A DNA stretch of 64,000 bases from CAWUKT01 sp041565275 (GCA_041565275.1 JBFGVE010000001.1:31709-95708); one strand, 5' to 3'; shown: positions 1-8,799, counted from the first letter of the stretch. The notes: generated by a model not told the origin, from the sequence alone. Made by a program: numbers and translations.

Positions 1-419
1 TCAATCTCAAAATCTTCGGCTTCATATACATTGAAAACAGATGGCCGCTGTAAACTACGGCGAAAATCCGGATCAAGCCAAACCTGTAAAACCTTGGTTT
101 CTGGTGCGTATCGTTCTGAATGTGTCAATCCATTTCCGGATTTAAGAACAGAAATATCCCCTTTCGAGAGTTTTACCCACTCTCCACCCTCTTCTCTTTC
201 TTGCTCAACTTCTCCCTGAATGACATAGGTCAGGATTTCAAACCCTTTGTGAACATGAGGTTCAACTAAGCCCCCTTTTAGGCTAACGATAAAGGACCAC
301 TGGTATACAGTGGAATAACCCTTCGCAGGCGATTCATAGGAAACAGCCTTTCGCTCTTTGACCTTACTTTCGTCGTAATAGGTCCTGGCTTGATCTTTAA
401 ATCTACTTATAATGGGCAT
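1..419 (-). CDS. Pirin-like cupin protein, C-terminus beyond the window
   Basis: About 139 codons are visible from an ATG at 419; the frame is open to the window edge, so the C-terminal part is missing. The stretch EPHVHKGFEILTYVIQGEV matches the pirin signature of an N-terminal cupin barrel, where His and Glu side chains bind a metal, and it is followed by a GDISVLKSGNGLTHSE segment typical of the second half of that barrel. Pirins are metal-binding proteins, some with quercetinase activity and others with regulatory roles; the substrate cannot be told from this sequence. About 230 bases with no recognisable gene separate its start from the end of metG. Family call fairly secure, function open. 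Confidence 0.72.
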   Translation of the reverse strand, partial: MPIISRFKDQARTYYDESKVKERKAVSYESPAKGYSTVYQWSFIVSLKGGLVEPHVHKGFEILTYVIQGEVEQEREEGGEWVKLSKGDISVLKSGNGLTHSERYAPETKVLQVWLDPDFRRSLQRPSVFNVYEAEDFEI

Positions 420-650
420 GCTGTGAATAAGTCTTATTAATCGCTATGATATCCGTCAATTTTTCCGACTTCCAGGTTCAGGAAATGTTTGCAAATATAC
501 GCTTACTAGCTCTTTTCTGCAATAAAACAGGTAATATGTTTATTGTTAAACCCTCATTATGTGGCATTTACAGATATATGTAACTAGTAAAAGACCTCTA
601 TAAATCCAATAAGTGTATAAGTGATACGTCCCCTTATCATGCAGTTTAAT

Positions 651-2717
651 TTAGTTAACCGAAGCTCCGTTTTGTATGGAATTCTCTGGATTCACCAAGT
701 AAAGTTTTCCGTCGAGGTCTTCTGCAAACAAAATCATCCCCCTTGATTCAACTCCTCTTATCTTTCGAGGCTTTAGATTCACAAGTACCAATACCTGCTT
801 GCGTAGGAGTTCTTCCGGGGTATAGTGTTTGGCCACTCCCGACACGATGGTTCGCCGGTCGATCCCGGTATCCACCAGAAGCTTCAGTAACTTATCTGTC
901 TTCTTCATAGGTTCTGCCTCCAAGATCGTACCTACGCGAATATCCATACTCTGAAAATCATCAAAGGAGGTTTCCGGTTTTGAAGGCTCCACCACTACCT
1001 TTTCTACTTCTGAGGATGCTGGTTCCCCGGGACCGTCACTGTTCAATTTCTCAATCTCATGTTCGATCATCTTGGGGTCAATCTTCTGGAATAAATGCGG
1101 AATATTCTTCAATGAATGTCCCTCGAAAACGAAATCCAATTCTTTCAGATCTTTCCAACTCAGTGGGGTAATCTGAAGCATATCGAATATCTTGGCAGAT
1201 GTCGAGGGCATAAATGGTTCCGCGACGACACCCAAGACTGCTGCAATATTCAAACCGATATTTAAAACATGACCTGCAGCAGCTATGTCTGTCTTGATCA
1301 GCTTCCAGGGCTCCGTGTCACTGAGGTACTTGTCTCCCAGGCGAGCGATTTTCATCATATCGTTCAGTGCTTCACGAAAACGAAAATTGGAGATATTATA
1401 TCCCGCAGCATTAACATTGGCGTAGAGGTCGTTCACCAAAGTACGCTCAGTTTCATTCAATGTGTTGCGTGCCGGAACTCCCTTAAAATGCTTTAGGGTG
1501 AGTACTTTGACCCGGTTGATAAAGTTGGCGAAAGTAGCTACTAACTCATTGTCATTGCGAGCTTTAAAATCGGCCCAGGTGAATTCTGAATCTTTGGTTT
1601 CAGGCATGATCCCAGTCAAGACATAACGAAGGGCGTCAATATGATCCGGGTATTCCGCAGCGAATTCATGCATCCAGATGGCCCAGTTTTTGGAAGTTGA
1701 TATTTTCCGGCCTTCAAGGTTGAGAAATTCATTGGCCGGTACATTGGTGGGGAGGATATAGTCTCCATGTCCCTTGAGGATAGCTGGGAAAATGATGCAA
1801 TGGAATACAATATTGTCTTTGCCGATGAAGTGGTAAAGGGCCGTTTCTTCATCCTGCCAGTAGAGTTTCCAGTCTTTTCCATTTGTCTTTGCCCATTCTT
1901 TGGTCGCTGAGATATAACCGATCGGAGCATCAAACCATACGTAAAGGACCTTTCCTTCGCCTTCTGGCAGGGGAACCTTAACCCCCCAATCCAGATCCCT
2001 GGTGATCGATCGAGGTTGAAGTCCGTCCTGCAACCAAGATCTGCATTGGCCATAGACATTGATTTTCCATTCCTGGTGGTCTTCCAGGATAAATTCTTCG
2101 AGAAATTCCTGGTACTCGTTCAAAGGAAGGAACCAATGAGTCGTCTCTTTCGTTACCGGAACCGATCCGGAAATCTTGGAACGTGGATCGATCAGTTCTT
2201 CCGGGCTGAGATCTTTCCCGCAGTTCTCGCATTGATGACCATAAGCTTCTTCGTGACCACAGTTGGGACAGGTTCCGATCACAAAGCGATCTGCGAGGAA
2301 CATTTTCTGCTCCTCATCGTACATCTGCTGCGTTTCCCTTTGGATAAGACTGCCTTCATTATGGAATTTCAGGAAAAATTCCTGGGCTGTTTGATGGTGG
2401 ATGGGACGTGAAGTTCTGGAAAAATGGTCAAAGGAAATATTGAAGGCGGTGAAAGCATCTCTGATCATTTCATAGTATTTATCGACGATCTTCTGAGGTG
2501 AGACACCTTCTTCAACCGCTTTGATATTAATGGCCGTACCATGTTCGTCGGTACCACATATAAAAGCAACGTCTTCCCCCATAGAGCGCAAGTAGCGAAC
2601 GTAAATATCTGCAGGTAAGTAGGCTCCTGCCAAGTGGCCGATATGGATGGGGCCGTTGGCATAGGGTAGCGCCGATGTGACCATACGGCGTTTGATGGTT
2701 TTCTGTTCCTGACTCAT
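651..2717 (-). CDS. metG: Methionyl-tRNA synthetase with C-terminal tRNA-binding domain
   Basis: Charges tRNA-Met with methionine in the cytoplasm. The class I signature PYANGPIHIGHL lies near residue 20-29 and the KMSKS-type loop appears as KISTSKNW near residue 337. A zinc knuckle with paired cysteines (CPNCGHE and CENCGKD) sits between them. After a Pro/Glu-rich linker the last 110 residues form an EMAP/OB-fold tRNA-binding domain (FQSMDIRVGTILEAEPMKK), the long form usual in Bacteroidota. I chose the ATG at 2717 because it lies just before the conserved N-terminus; an in-frame ATG at 2753 would add 12 residues. 688 residues is normal. The downstream gene scpA is divergent, so the promoters share about 100 bases. 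Confidence 0.96.
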   Translation of the reverse strand: MSQEQKTIKRRMVTSALPYANGPIHIGHLAGAYLPADIYVRYLRSMGEDVAFICGTDEHGTAINIKAVEEGVSPQKIVDKYYEMIRDAFTAFNISFDHFSRTSRPIHHQTAQEFFLKFHNEGSLIQRETQQMYDEEQKMFLADRFVIGTCPNCGHEEAYGHQCENCGKDLSPEELIDPRSKISGSVPVTKETTHWFLPLNEYQEFLEEFILEDHQEWKINVYGQCRSWLQDGLQPRSITRDLDWGVKVPLPEGEGKVLYVWFDAPIGYISATKEWAKTNGKDWKLYWQDEETALYHFIGKDNIVFHCIIFPAILKGHGDYILPTNVPANEFLNLEGRKISTSKNWAIWMHEFAAEYPDHIDALRYVLTGIMPETKDSEFTWADFKARNDNELVATFANFINRVKVLTLKHFKGVPARNTLNETERTLVNDLYANVNAAGYNISNFRFREALNDMMKIARLGDKYLSDTEPWKLIKTDIAAAGHVLNIGLNIAAVLGVVAEPFMPSTSAKIFDMLQITPLSWKDLKELDFVFEGHSLKNIPHLFQKIDPKMIEHEIEKLNSDGPGEPASSEVEKVVVEPSKPETSFDDFQSMDIRVGTILEAEPMKKTDKLLKLLVDTGIDRRTIVSGVAKHYTPEELLRKQVLVLVNLKPRKIRGVESRGMILFAEDLDGKLYLVNPENSIQNGASVN

Positions 2718-2815
2718 GGCTGCAAAGATATCTTTATTCGTGTAAATGTGCATAAATCATGCTTTTTCAACAGAGTATAAGGTGTCATTTTTGACCTGTC
2801 GTCAAGGCCCCGAAT

Positions 2816-3577
2816 ATGGCTTTCGCAATAGAACAAGATACATACCGCATTCACCTGCCCGTCTTTGAGGGTCCTTTTGATCTCTTGCTGTTTTTTATCG
2901 AACGGGATGAATTGGATATCTGCGACATTCCCATCGCTTCCATCACCCAGGACTTCCTTGATTATATTACCCATCTGGAGAGGATGAACATCGAAGTCGC
3001 CAGCGAATTTATTCTCGTGGCCAGTACCTTGATGCACATCAAGGCGAAGATGCTCATTCCCAGACCAGACCTTGATGAAAGTGGGGAAGAGGTCGATCCA
3101 CGTATGGAACTGGTGCAGCGCCTGATCGAGTACAAGAAGTACAAAGCAGTGCAGGAAGACCTGCAAAGAATGGAAGAAGAGGCAGGAGAATATTTTAAAC
3201 GAACCTTTGCAAGAAAAGAAGAGAAGCTTTTCCTAGAGTCAGAGTACCCGGAAGATGAATTGATAGGGATCGATCTCTATTCAATCATGCGGACTTTCAA
3301 GCGTATCTGGGAAAAGCGCGAAGACCGCATGGCTCGGCCCAAACACGTCATTAGAAAATATCCTTACACTGTTGAAGGTTGTAAAGAAACCATCTTGAAG
3401 TCTTTGGAGAAAAGAGCCAGGATTGACTTCGTTTCTTTTATTATGGACCAACCTACCAAACTCTATTGTGTATTTAATTTTCTTTCTGTCCTCGAACTGG
3501 CCCAGCAACAAAAGATCAACCTGATCATTGGGAAAGGCTTCAATAACTTTTGGATGACCAGACTGGACTGTGAATGA
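2816..3577 (+). CDS. scpA: Segregation and condensation protein A
   Basis: Kleisin subunit that bridges the SMC heads and ScpB in the bacterial condensin complex and helps compact and segregate chromosomes. The N-terminal LPVFEGPFDLLLFFIERDEL is the ScpA signature for binding the SMC neck, followed by DICDIPIASITQDFLDYI and the acidic middle helices. The C-terminal half holds the winged-helix region (EGCKETILKSLEKRARIDF) that binds the SMC cap. Its 253 residues match the family. The partner gene scpB lies about 10 kb away at 13.5 kb, so the two are not in one operon here. It converges with mnmA, with about 90 bases between the stop codons. Confidence 0.95.
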   Translation: MAFAIEQDTYRIHLPVFEGPFDLLLFFIERDELDICDIPIASITQDFLDYITHLERMNIEVASEFILVASTLMHIKAKMLIPRPDLDESGEEVDPRMELVQRLIEYKKYKAVQEDLQRMEEEAGEYFKRTFARKEEKLFLESEYPEDELIGIDLYSIMRTFKRIWEKREDRMARPKHVIRKYPYTVEGCKETILKSLEKRARIDFVSFIMDQPTKLYCVFNFLSVLELAQQQKINLIIGKGFNNFWMTRLDCE

Positions 3578-3665
3578 AAGCTTCATCACAAGTCCTGACA
3601 ATCCCTGGGGTTTTGCGCTACCAGAAAACTCTAATAGTGCTATTGCTTTTCTGCAATTGATCAGT

Positions 3666-4760
3666 CTAACCCACTGATTTGATCCATCCCCCTCCCAGAA
3701 CATCATTTTCTTCATAGAAAACAGCACTCTGACCTGGAGCAATAGCCTTTACTGGCTCATGAAAGATGACATCTACCTGGTTTTCATCCACCGTGTGAAT
3801 GGTACTCATATTGCCACTATCTTTGTATCTTACCTTAGTTAAAGACTGAATATTAGGTGACAACTTAGGATATTTCACTAAATTCACTCCTCGGACCCGC
3901 ATCTTTCGATCCAATAGTTCATCCTCCTTGCCGATTTGAACGGTATTATTCACTGAGTCAATTTTTGTTACATAGTAGGGTTCCCCCATGGGGATAATTC
4001 CCTTACGCTGCCCGACAGTGTAATACGGATAACCTTTGTGCTGGCCAACAACGGTACCATCTGCAAGCACAAAATTACCGTTGGCAACGCTTTCTTCTAA
4101 ACCCTCTACGCGACGGTTCAGGAAACCGTGGTAATCATTGTCCGGAATGAAACAGATCTCATAAGACTCAGGTTTCTTGACCAAGTTATCATAGCTCATT
4201 TCTAGAGCCATCTCTCGAATCTCAGGCTTTTGATATTTTCCCATGGGAAAAATAGTTCGGGCCAGACTGCTTTGCTTCAGTCCCCAAAGAACATAACTCT
4301 GATCTTTATTGGAATCGACTCCACGTGAAATGATATGGCGGTCGTTTTCCATGCGCACTTGGGCATAATGACCAGTAGCAATGAATTCGCAGTCCATCCT
4401 ATCCGCGCGTCGGAGAAGCGCATCCCATTTGATATGTGTATTGCAGAGTACGCAGGGATTTGGTGTACGACCTGCAAGGTATTCTTCCACGAAATTATCG
4501 ATAACAAAATCACCAAATTCATCACGAATATCAATGATATAATGGGGAAAACCCACATCAACTGCCACCATGCGGGCATCGTTGATCGAATCAAGGCTAC
4601 AGCAACCTGTTTCCTTTTTACTGCCTCCGGAATTGGCATAATCCCAGGTTTTCATTGTTAAACCGACCACTTCGTATCCCTGCTCATGCAGCAGTACGGC
4701 GGTAACTGTACTGTCAAGTCCTCCACTCATTGCGACTAACACCCGCCCATGCTTACTCAT
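3666..4760 (-). CDS. mnmA: tRNA-specific 2-thiouridylase
   Basis: Thiolates U34 in the anticodons of tRNA-Lys, -Glu and -Gln, using ATP and sulfur relayed from cysteine desulfurase. The ATP-binding P-loop SGGLDSTVTAVLL sits at residues 12-24. The catalytic cysteines are in the contexts NPCVLCNTHIKWD (nucleophile region) and SYEICFIPDNDYHGF (persulfide-forming cysteine). GQRKGIIPMGEPYYV and the C-terminal beta-barrel complete a full-length protein of 364 residues. The ATG at 4760 starts right before the conserved core. It is followed upstream by the GWxTD gene on the same strand, about 40 bases apart, so the two may be co-transcribed. Confidence 0.96.
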   Translation of the reverse strand: MSKHGRVLVAMSGGLDSTVTAVLLHEQGYEVVGLTMKTWDYANSGGSKKETGCCSLDSINDARMVAVDVGFPHYIIDIRDEFGDFVIDNFVEEYLAGRTPNPCVLCNTHIKWDALLRRADRMDCEFIATGHYAQVRMENDRHIISRGVDSNKDQSYVLWGLKQSSLARTIFPMGKYQKPEIREMALEMSYDNLVKKPESYEICFIPDNDYHGFLNRRVEGLEESVANGNFVLADGTVVGQHKGYPYYTVGQRKGIIPMGEPYYVTKIDSVNNTVQIGKEDELLDRKMRVRGVNLVKYPKLSPNIQSLTKVRYKDSGNMSTIHTVDENQVDVIFHEPVKAIAPGQSAVFYEENDVLGGGWIKSVG

Positions 4761-4802
4761 ATTAAACCACTTTTTCTGCGAAGATAAATAATATGGGATT
4801 GA

Positions 4803-6248
4803 TTAGCGGCCCTGTCCGTTACTATAATCATCAAACAGTTTGTTGTTGTCAAAGTTGCCTTGCGTGACAGTCCGAACAACTTCGTACTGCCAGCGGGGAT
4901 TGCTAATCTCACCGAGAAGATTAGAATGCAGAAGCATGTATTCATCAACTGCTAAATTGGGATTGTAAAAAACGAACATCACATTGGATTGGGTCTTGAT
5001 CTTGTCGTAACGCCATACCTCATAAGGATAATTGGTGTTACTGCTGGGGAAGCGTTCGATATCATTAGGAGGACCATTTACTAAAAAGATCCGTCCACGG
5101 TCAGTGCGCCATCCTTCGAGGTGTGCAGCTTTGAAGTGATCGTTGCCGTATTCAATTCGATTCTTGTGTGCTATAAATGGCTTGCCCGGACTGTCAGAGG
5201 ATGACTTTCTTCGCCTGGCCCAAAAGTTCACGAAGAAGTTTTTCTTTTGGTCAATTGTACTCAAGGATTTAGCAAACTCTGCTTCCGTAGGGGTCGAAAT
5301 AAGATAGAGGGTATTCAAATAATAATCCAACTCTTCATCGTCCAGGTTGAATACTTCATCGTAGGGGGTTTCGGTAACGGAGACCGGGGTCTTCACCCGG
5401 GAATTTGAGAGGAAAAACTTCTTTTTTCCCTTCGCAATCGGCTTTTGCTGTTTATTGAAAAGCTCAATTTGGAGGTAGTAGCTCTGAGACGGGAGATTAC
5501 TGATGTCAAATCCTCCCTGGATCAAAGACAGGGGCCCGACCGCTTGCCGTGTAATCTTTTGAGCCCCGGGAAGCTTTGACTCTGAATTGGCCATGGTAAG
5601 GTAGGTATTGACGAAGAAAACATCTTCTGACTCACGGTCAGTATGATAAGCTTCCAGATAATAATTCAACGAATCGGCATTGATGTAAGTACCATTGGTG
5701 ACCAGAGGGAGGATCTCGTAGCCATGTTTGTGGTGTCCCTGCCCTACCTCAGATTTCCTAAAGGACTGTATAAACTCGATTCCACTTAGACTGCAAAAGT
5801 TTTGAGACTGAGTTTCCAGTTCAAATTCACGGACAAACTTGTGCAGTTTTGCGTCTGGCAGGTTTTTGTCTTTCAGGTGACCAGTAAAAACATATCTTCC
5901 GGGCTCAAGGCTAATCCGTCGGATGTCCATGGTTCCAAATTTTTTTTCACTAGTGGAAGTATCGGAAATTGTCTCACTTGCTAGTACATAGCTCCTTTCG
6001 TACACCAAGATGCCATTTTGGTCATTGACCAGAAGTTGGACTTCCACCTCGCCCGAGTAACTACCTGGCCCCTTCAATTCCAGAAGCATACTCTTGGTCT
6101 CAATATCCAAATAAAACTCTACATAGGGTTTCCCCTCCTGATCATAGAAGGGACACATATCTACATAGTACATAAGCTCCTGAGCAGGCAAAAATGTCCA
6201 ACAGAATGTAAAAAGGAAACCTATGAGGTGCTTTGAGAGAGTATTCAT
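4803..6248 (-). CDS. GWxTD domain-containing protein
   Basis: Exported protein of unknown function with the GWxTD domain found in Bacteroidota and Acidobacteriota. The N-terminus (ATG at 6248; a second ATG lies at 6254) is a hydrophobic signal peptide ending near PAQ-EL. The middle looks like beta-sandwich modules. The C-terminal third carries GWRTDRGRIFLVNGPPND, the defining motif, with YEVWRYDK following. This domain is usually linked to surface or gliding-related proteins, but no role has been shown for this version. It lies upstream of mnmA on the same strand. Between its start and 6754 there is no intact gene, only a transposase remnant. Confidence 0.83.
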   Translation of the reverse strand: MNTLSKHLIGFLFTFCWTFLPAQELMYYVDMCPFYDQEGKPYVEFYLDIETKSMLLELKGPGSYSGEVEVQLLVNDQNGILVYERSYVLASETISDTSTSEKKFGTMDIRRISLEPGRYVFTGHLKDKNLPDAKLHKFVREFELETQSQNFCSLSGIEFIQSFRKSEVGQGHHKHGYEILPLVTNGTYINADSLNYYLEAYHTDRESEDVFFVNTYLTMANSESKLPGAQKITRQAVGPLSLIQGGFDISNLPSQSYYLQIELFNKQQKPIAKGKKKFFLSNSRVKTPVSVTETPYDEVFNLDDEELDYYLNTLYLISTPTEAEFAKSLSTIDQKKNFFVNFWARRRKSSSDSPGKPFIAHKNRIEYGNDHFKAAHLEGWRTDRGRIFLVNGPPNDIERFPSSNTNYPYEVWRYDKIKTQSNVMFVFYNPNLAVDEYMLLHSNLLGEISNPRWQYEVVRTVTQGNFDNNKLFDDYSNGQGR

Positions 6249-6390
6249 GCACATAGTCTAAAGATTTAACCCGGATTTCCGGAAGCGATATGCACCTAAT
6301 TACAGTCGCTTGGGGAACAATAACACGATTAATAAAATAAACTTAACATAAAGGTACAGAAATCCAGAGAGTTTTGATGGTCGATCAAGT

Positions 6391-6661
6391 CTACAGATAA
6401 CACGATTCCAGGAAATAGCGCCTGACAACACACGTTATATCGACTGCGGTTTTAAGATCGGGAAAGTCTTGATAGTACTCAGCATTGAGCTTTCCGAACA
6501 GAATAGGTGTTACTATCAATGGATAGAGCTTCACTGACAAGGGACAAAGCGAGCACTTCCAGGTTAGAAAACATGGCTTCCGGGCCCAGACGGACATAGT
6601 TTCCTTGTTCATTGACTTGATCTTTCAGCATTTCTTTTTCAGAGCGAGACACTAGAAACAA
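6391..6661 (-). pseudogene. Remnant of an IS982-like transposase N-terminus
   Basis: Two overlapping minus-strand frames read together as the start of an IS982-type transposase. The first gives PEAMFSNLEVLALSLVSEAL then SIDSNTYSVR; the second continues KLNAEYYQDFPDL and a basic stretch VVRRYFLE. In IS982 relatives of Bacteroidota the equivalent order is a leader, LSxLEVIALxxTAE, GIDSENxLFxKL, FPNL, then an Arg-rich YNRRRR segment. The join needs a frameshift near 6485. Nothing resembling the catalytic DDE core follows, so this is a fragment. The family call is from remembered patterns and is tentative. Confidence 0.5.
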
Positions 6662-6754
6662 TATCTTAATTTGCTAATTGCCTATAAAATTGTTTTGTAC
6701 ATTTTCCCGTTTTGAGAACCTCAATACGGTAGTTCACTCAAATTAATTTAAGTT

Positions 6755-7053
6755 ATGGTACACTCAAAAGTAAGTTCCTCAGAAAAGTCTCAACATGCTC
6801 CTGCTCCCTCAGGCCCCGCCCAATTCGAATCCACCGGCAGCGTAGCAAGTGGCAGTCCGAGGGTAGCGCAGCTCAAAGCTCTTCAGGAAGCCGCCAACAA
6901 CAGTCCACAGGTTACTCAACTCAAAAAGTTGCAGGCTGTGCTGTCAATGGAAGATCGGAGGTCACTCAGTTGAAGGAAGATCCTGCGATGCAATTGTTCG
7001 CGGCGGGCTTGGCAGAAGGCGATCCAAAAAAACGCAAAAAGCAAGGAGCCTGA
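6755..7053 (+). pseudogene. Frameshifted small ORF with a DUF4157-type leader
   Basis: The ATG at 6755 opens a 72-codon frame rich in Ser, Pro and Gln that contains two repeats, PRVAQLKALQEAANNSPQ and QVTQLKKLQ. This is the pattern I know from the low-complexity N-termini of Bacteroidota DUF4157 proteins, which often accompany extracellular contractile injection systems. The frame stops at 6975, but another frame continues the pattern as SEVTQLKEDPAMQLFAAGL and ends in a basic tail, KKRKKQGA, with a stop at 7053. A one-base indel near 6938 would join them. A strong terminator lies 44 bases beyond. No DUF4157 HEXXH-like core is present, so it is either a decayed fragment or a short cousin. Confidence 0.45.
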
Positions 7054-7096
7054 AAGCCCTATTTAGTTTCTTGGATCTTTCAGGATAGAATAAATC

Positions 7097-7150
7097 AAAA
7101 CCGCAGTACAACTAATTAATGGTGGCTCTGCGGTTTTAATTTTTTTTTCC
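7097..7150 (+). terminator. Rho-independent terminator
   Basis: AAAACCGCAG at 7097-7106 pairs perfectly with CTGCGGTTTT at 7128-7137, giving a 10-bp stem around a 21-base loop, followed by AA and a run of nine or more T at 7140-7148. A second inverted repeat, CCTGAAAG at 7049-7056 with CTTTCAGG at 7077-7084, sits just upstream and overlaps the last codons of the small frameshifted ORF. Its position after that ORF suggests the ORF was once a real transcription unit. Confidence 0.8.
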
Positions 7151-7158
7151 TCACTCCG

Positions 7159-7401
7159 TCACCGCCCATTCGGCCCTCTTACTTTGGTTCCATAAGTATA
7201 TGGATTTGTTAATCCTCCTGTTTTTAACAAATCTCCCTTCTTCACATAGATCAACACTTCGAACTGGATACATTGAGAAAAGAACCTTCGTACCTGAAGT
7301 ATTCTTGCATCGCTGGAGAGGTCGCGGTCGTCATCTTCAGTGGAGATGAAGCACGCAGTGATGAGACCTCCCAAAGCAGATGAACCTTGAAGGCCGTTCA
7401 T
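7159..7401 (-). CDS. Hypothetical small protein, doubtful
   Basis: An open frame of 80 codons from ATG 7401 (a TTG at 7410 is also possible). The product has a short hydrophobic patch (SALGGLITACFIST), an acidic segment (EDDDRDLSSD) and ends YTYGTKVRGPNGR. I do not recognise it. It lies inside the remnant-rich region between a terminator and a decayed ISAs1 transposase, so it could be the tail of a broken gene or a chance frame. No convincing ribosome-binding site is visible. Confidence 0.22.
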   Translation of the reverse strand: MNGLQGSSALGGLITACFISTEDDDRDLSSDARILQVRRFFSQCIQFEVLIYVKKGDLLKTGGLTNPYTYGTKVRGPNGR

Positions 7402-7491
7402 ATTTAACAACCTGTGGTAAAGCGGATGGCATTCAGAATTTCTATCTCCAGCCCCAAAACAAACAACTTCGCCTTTTGCATGTGTTATTGA

Positions 7492-7830
7492 TCAATCCGT
7501 GTATAAGCCTGACCCCTCCAGCCAGTGGATAAAGACATAAATGCATTTAGCGGTTTTGTTTCTCGATTCCACATATTGGCTCAACAACAATTTGTTGCCG
7601 CTCGCCCAGGCACTGACCATATGAATTGCTGCTTTTCCATCTCCCCGATCAAAGCTGCCTCGAAGCCTTTTCCCATCAAAAGAGACCAATTCCAGGGAAG
7701 TGATCCCGCATATCTGGTTCGTCTAGTCAACAAATTTCCTCATAGCCGAACTATTCAATGTCCACAAAGGTCTCGGCCCCGGCTACTACTGCGGCAATTG
7801 AAAAACCAATAATAGAACCCGAAGCATATT
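7492..7830 (-). pseudogene. Decayed ISAs1-family transposase
   Basis: Reading the minus strand from about 7830, one frame gives SIIGFSIAAVVAGAETFVDI, the usual ISAs1 start (AVIAGADTWxDIExFG), then hits a stop. After a gap and a frame change a second frame reads VSFDGKRLRGSFDRGDGKAA then IHMVSAWASGNKLLLSQ, the diagnostic ISAs1 segment just before the catalytic core. It then loses homology and ends at 7492. Most of the DDE domain is missing, there are in-frame stops, and the part between the two conserved blocks is deleted. The element cannot be active. Ends and inverted repeats were not identifiable. Confidence 0.85.
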
Positions 7831-7926
7831 TTTTGTATCAGCAGATTAATTCATACTACGGGTGATAAAACTGTAAATTTGGCTGTAAAGCACGTGTAAA
7901 AAAGGTGGGGACGCTAATTTAAAACT

Positions 7927-8151
7927 ATGATTGACATCATTCGCCGTAGATGGATGCTCTTCCTGCTCGCGTCCCTGACCTTAGGGTTGGCCCCCTTTAC
8001 CCCTGAACCCCATATATGGGAAAAAATTCGGTGGATCACTCGTGGAGAATTTCCTATGCAAGCTACCTACGTCTTCGATGTGTTTATACATGGGGTACCC
8101 TGGCTTTTTCTGATCTTCTCTCTTCTCCTAAATCTGAAAAGAAGAAATTAG
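7927..8151 (+). CDS. Small conserved two-helix membrane protein
   Basis: A 74-residue protein with two hydrophobic segments (WMLFLLASLTLGLAPF and VPWLFLIFSLLLNL) and a basic C-terminus. The central block FTPEPHIWEKIRW followed by a GVPWLF segment matches small proteins often mislabelled RND transporter in databases; they are far too short to be pumps. The real function is unknown. The ATG at 7927 is the first in frame. It lies 27 bases upstream of the WbqC-like gene on the same strand, so the pair may be an operon. Confidence 0.65.
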   Translation: MIDIIRRRWMLFLLASLTLGLAPFTPEPHIWEKIRWITRGEFPMQATYVFDVFIHGVPWLFLIFSLLLNLKRRN

Positions 8152-8178
8152 ATTCTTTCACCTTAAACTTTGAAGTGA

Positions 8179-8799
8179 ATGAATGTTTTTCCCATTTACT
8201 ATTTCCCACCTGTTTCGTGGTTCGCAGCTGCGGCTCAGGAACGGGTGCTATTGCTTGAGACCCAGGAATACTATAAAAAGCAAAATTACTTCAACCGGAT
8301 GCGTATCCTGTCTTCCAACAGAGTTTTAACCTTGAGCATTCCAATTCGAAAGGCGAAGGAAAATACAATTATATGCAAGCGGGAAATTTTTTTCGATGGA
8401 AAATGGATGCGTGACCATTGGGTTTCACTCATCAGCGCTTACCGTTCTTCCCCTTATTTCGAATTCTACGAAGATTATTTTGAGCCTTTCTTCAAAGAGA
8501 AAAGGACATCACTGGTAGACCATAACCTGGCCATCATTAAGGTACTCCGGGAGATCCTTCAACTTGACTTTGAAATCCAATTGACGGATTCTTTTCACAG
8601 CTCCGGCCACTACCAGACCGATTACCGTAGGGCATTCAATTCAAAGGGACCTACTCAAGCTGATTGGTTTACTTCCAGTCCCTACCTTCACGTATTTGGG
8701 GATACCTTTCACCCCGATCTTTCTGTCTTGGACTTGCTATTTAATCTGGGTCCTGCCAGCAGCGTGTATCTGAATAACTCCTTTAAGGGGATAAGCTAA
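8179..8799 (+). CDS. WbqC-like family protein
   Basis: Member of the WbqC family (PF08889), proteins found with polysaccharide or signal peptidase genes; the enzymatic role is not established. The N-terminal FPIYYFPPVSWFAAA is followed by a stretch with the family order NYFNRMRILSSNRVLTLSIP and DHWVSLISAYRSSPYFEFY. Later come FFKEKRTSLVDHNLAII and the C-terminal HPDLSVLDLLFNLGP. Length of 206 residues is typical. ATG at 8179 is in frame and a second ATG four bases on lies in another frame. It is followed by a convergent serine dehydratase gene, with 44 bases between the stop codons. Confidence 0.82.
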   Translation: MNVFPIYYFPPVSWFAAAAQERVLLLETQEYYKKQNYFNRMRILSSNRVLTLSIPIRKAKENTIICKREIFFDGKWMRDHWVSLISAYRSSPYFEFYEDYFEPFFKEKRTSLVDHNLAIIKVLREILQLDFEIQLTDSFHSSGHYQTDYRRAFNSKGPTQADWFTSSPYLHVFGDTFHPDLSVLDLLFNLGPASSVYLNNSFKGIS

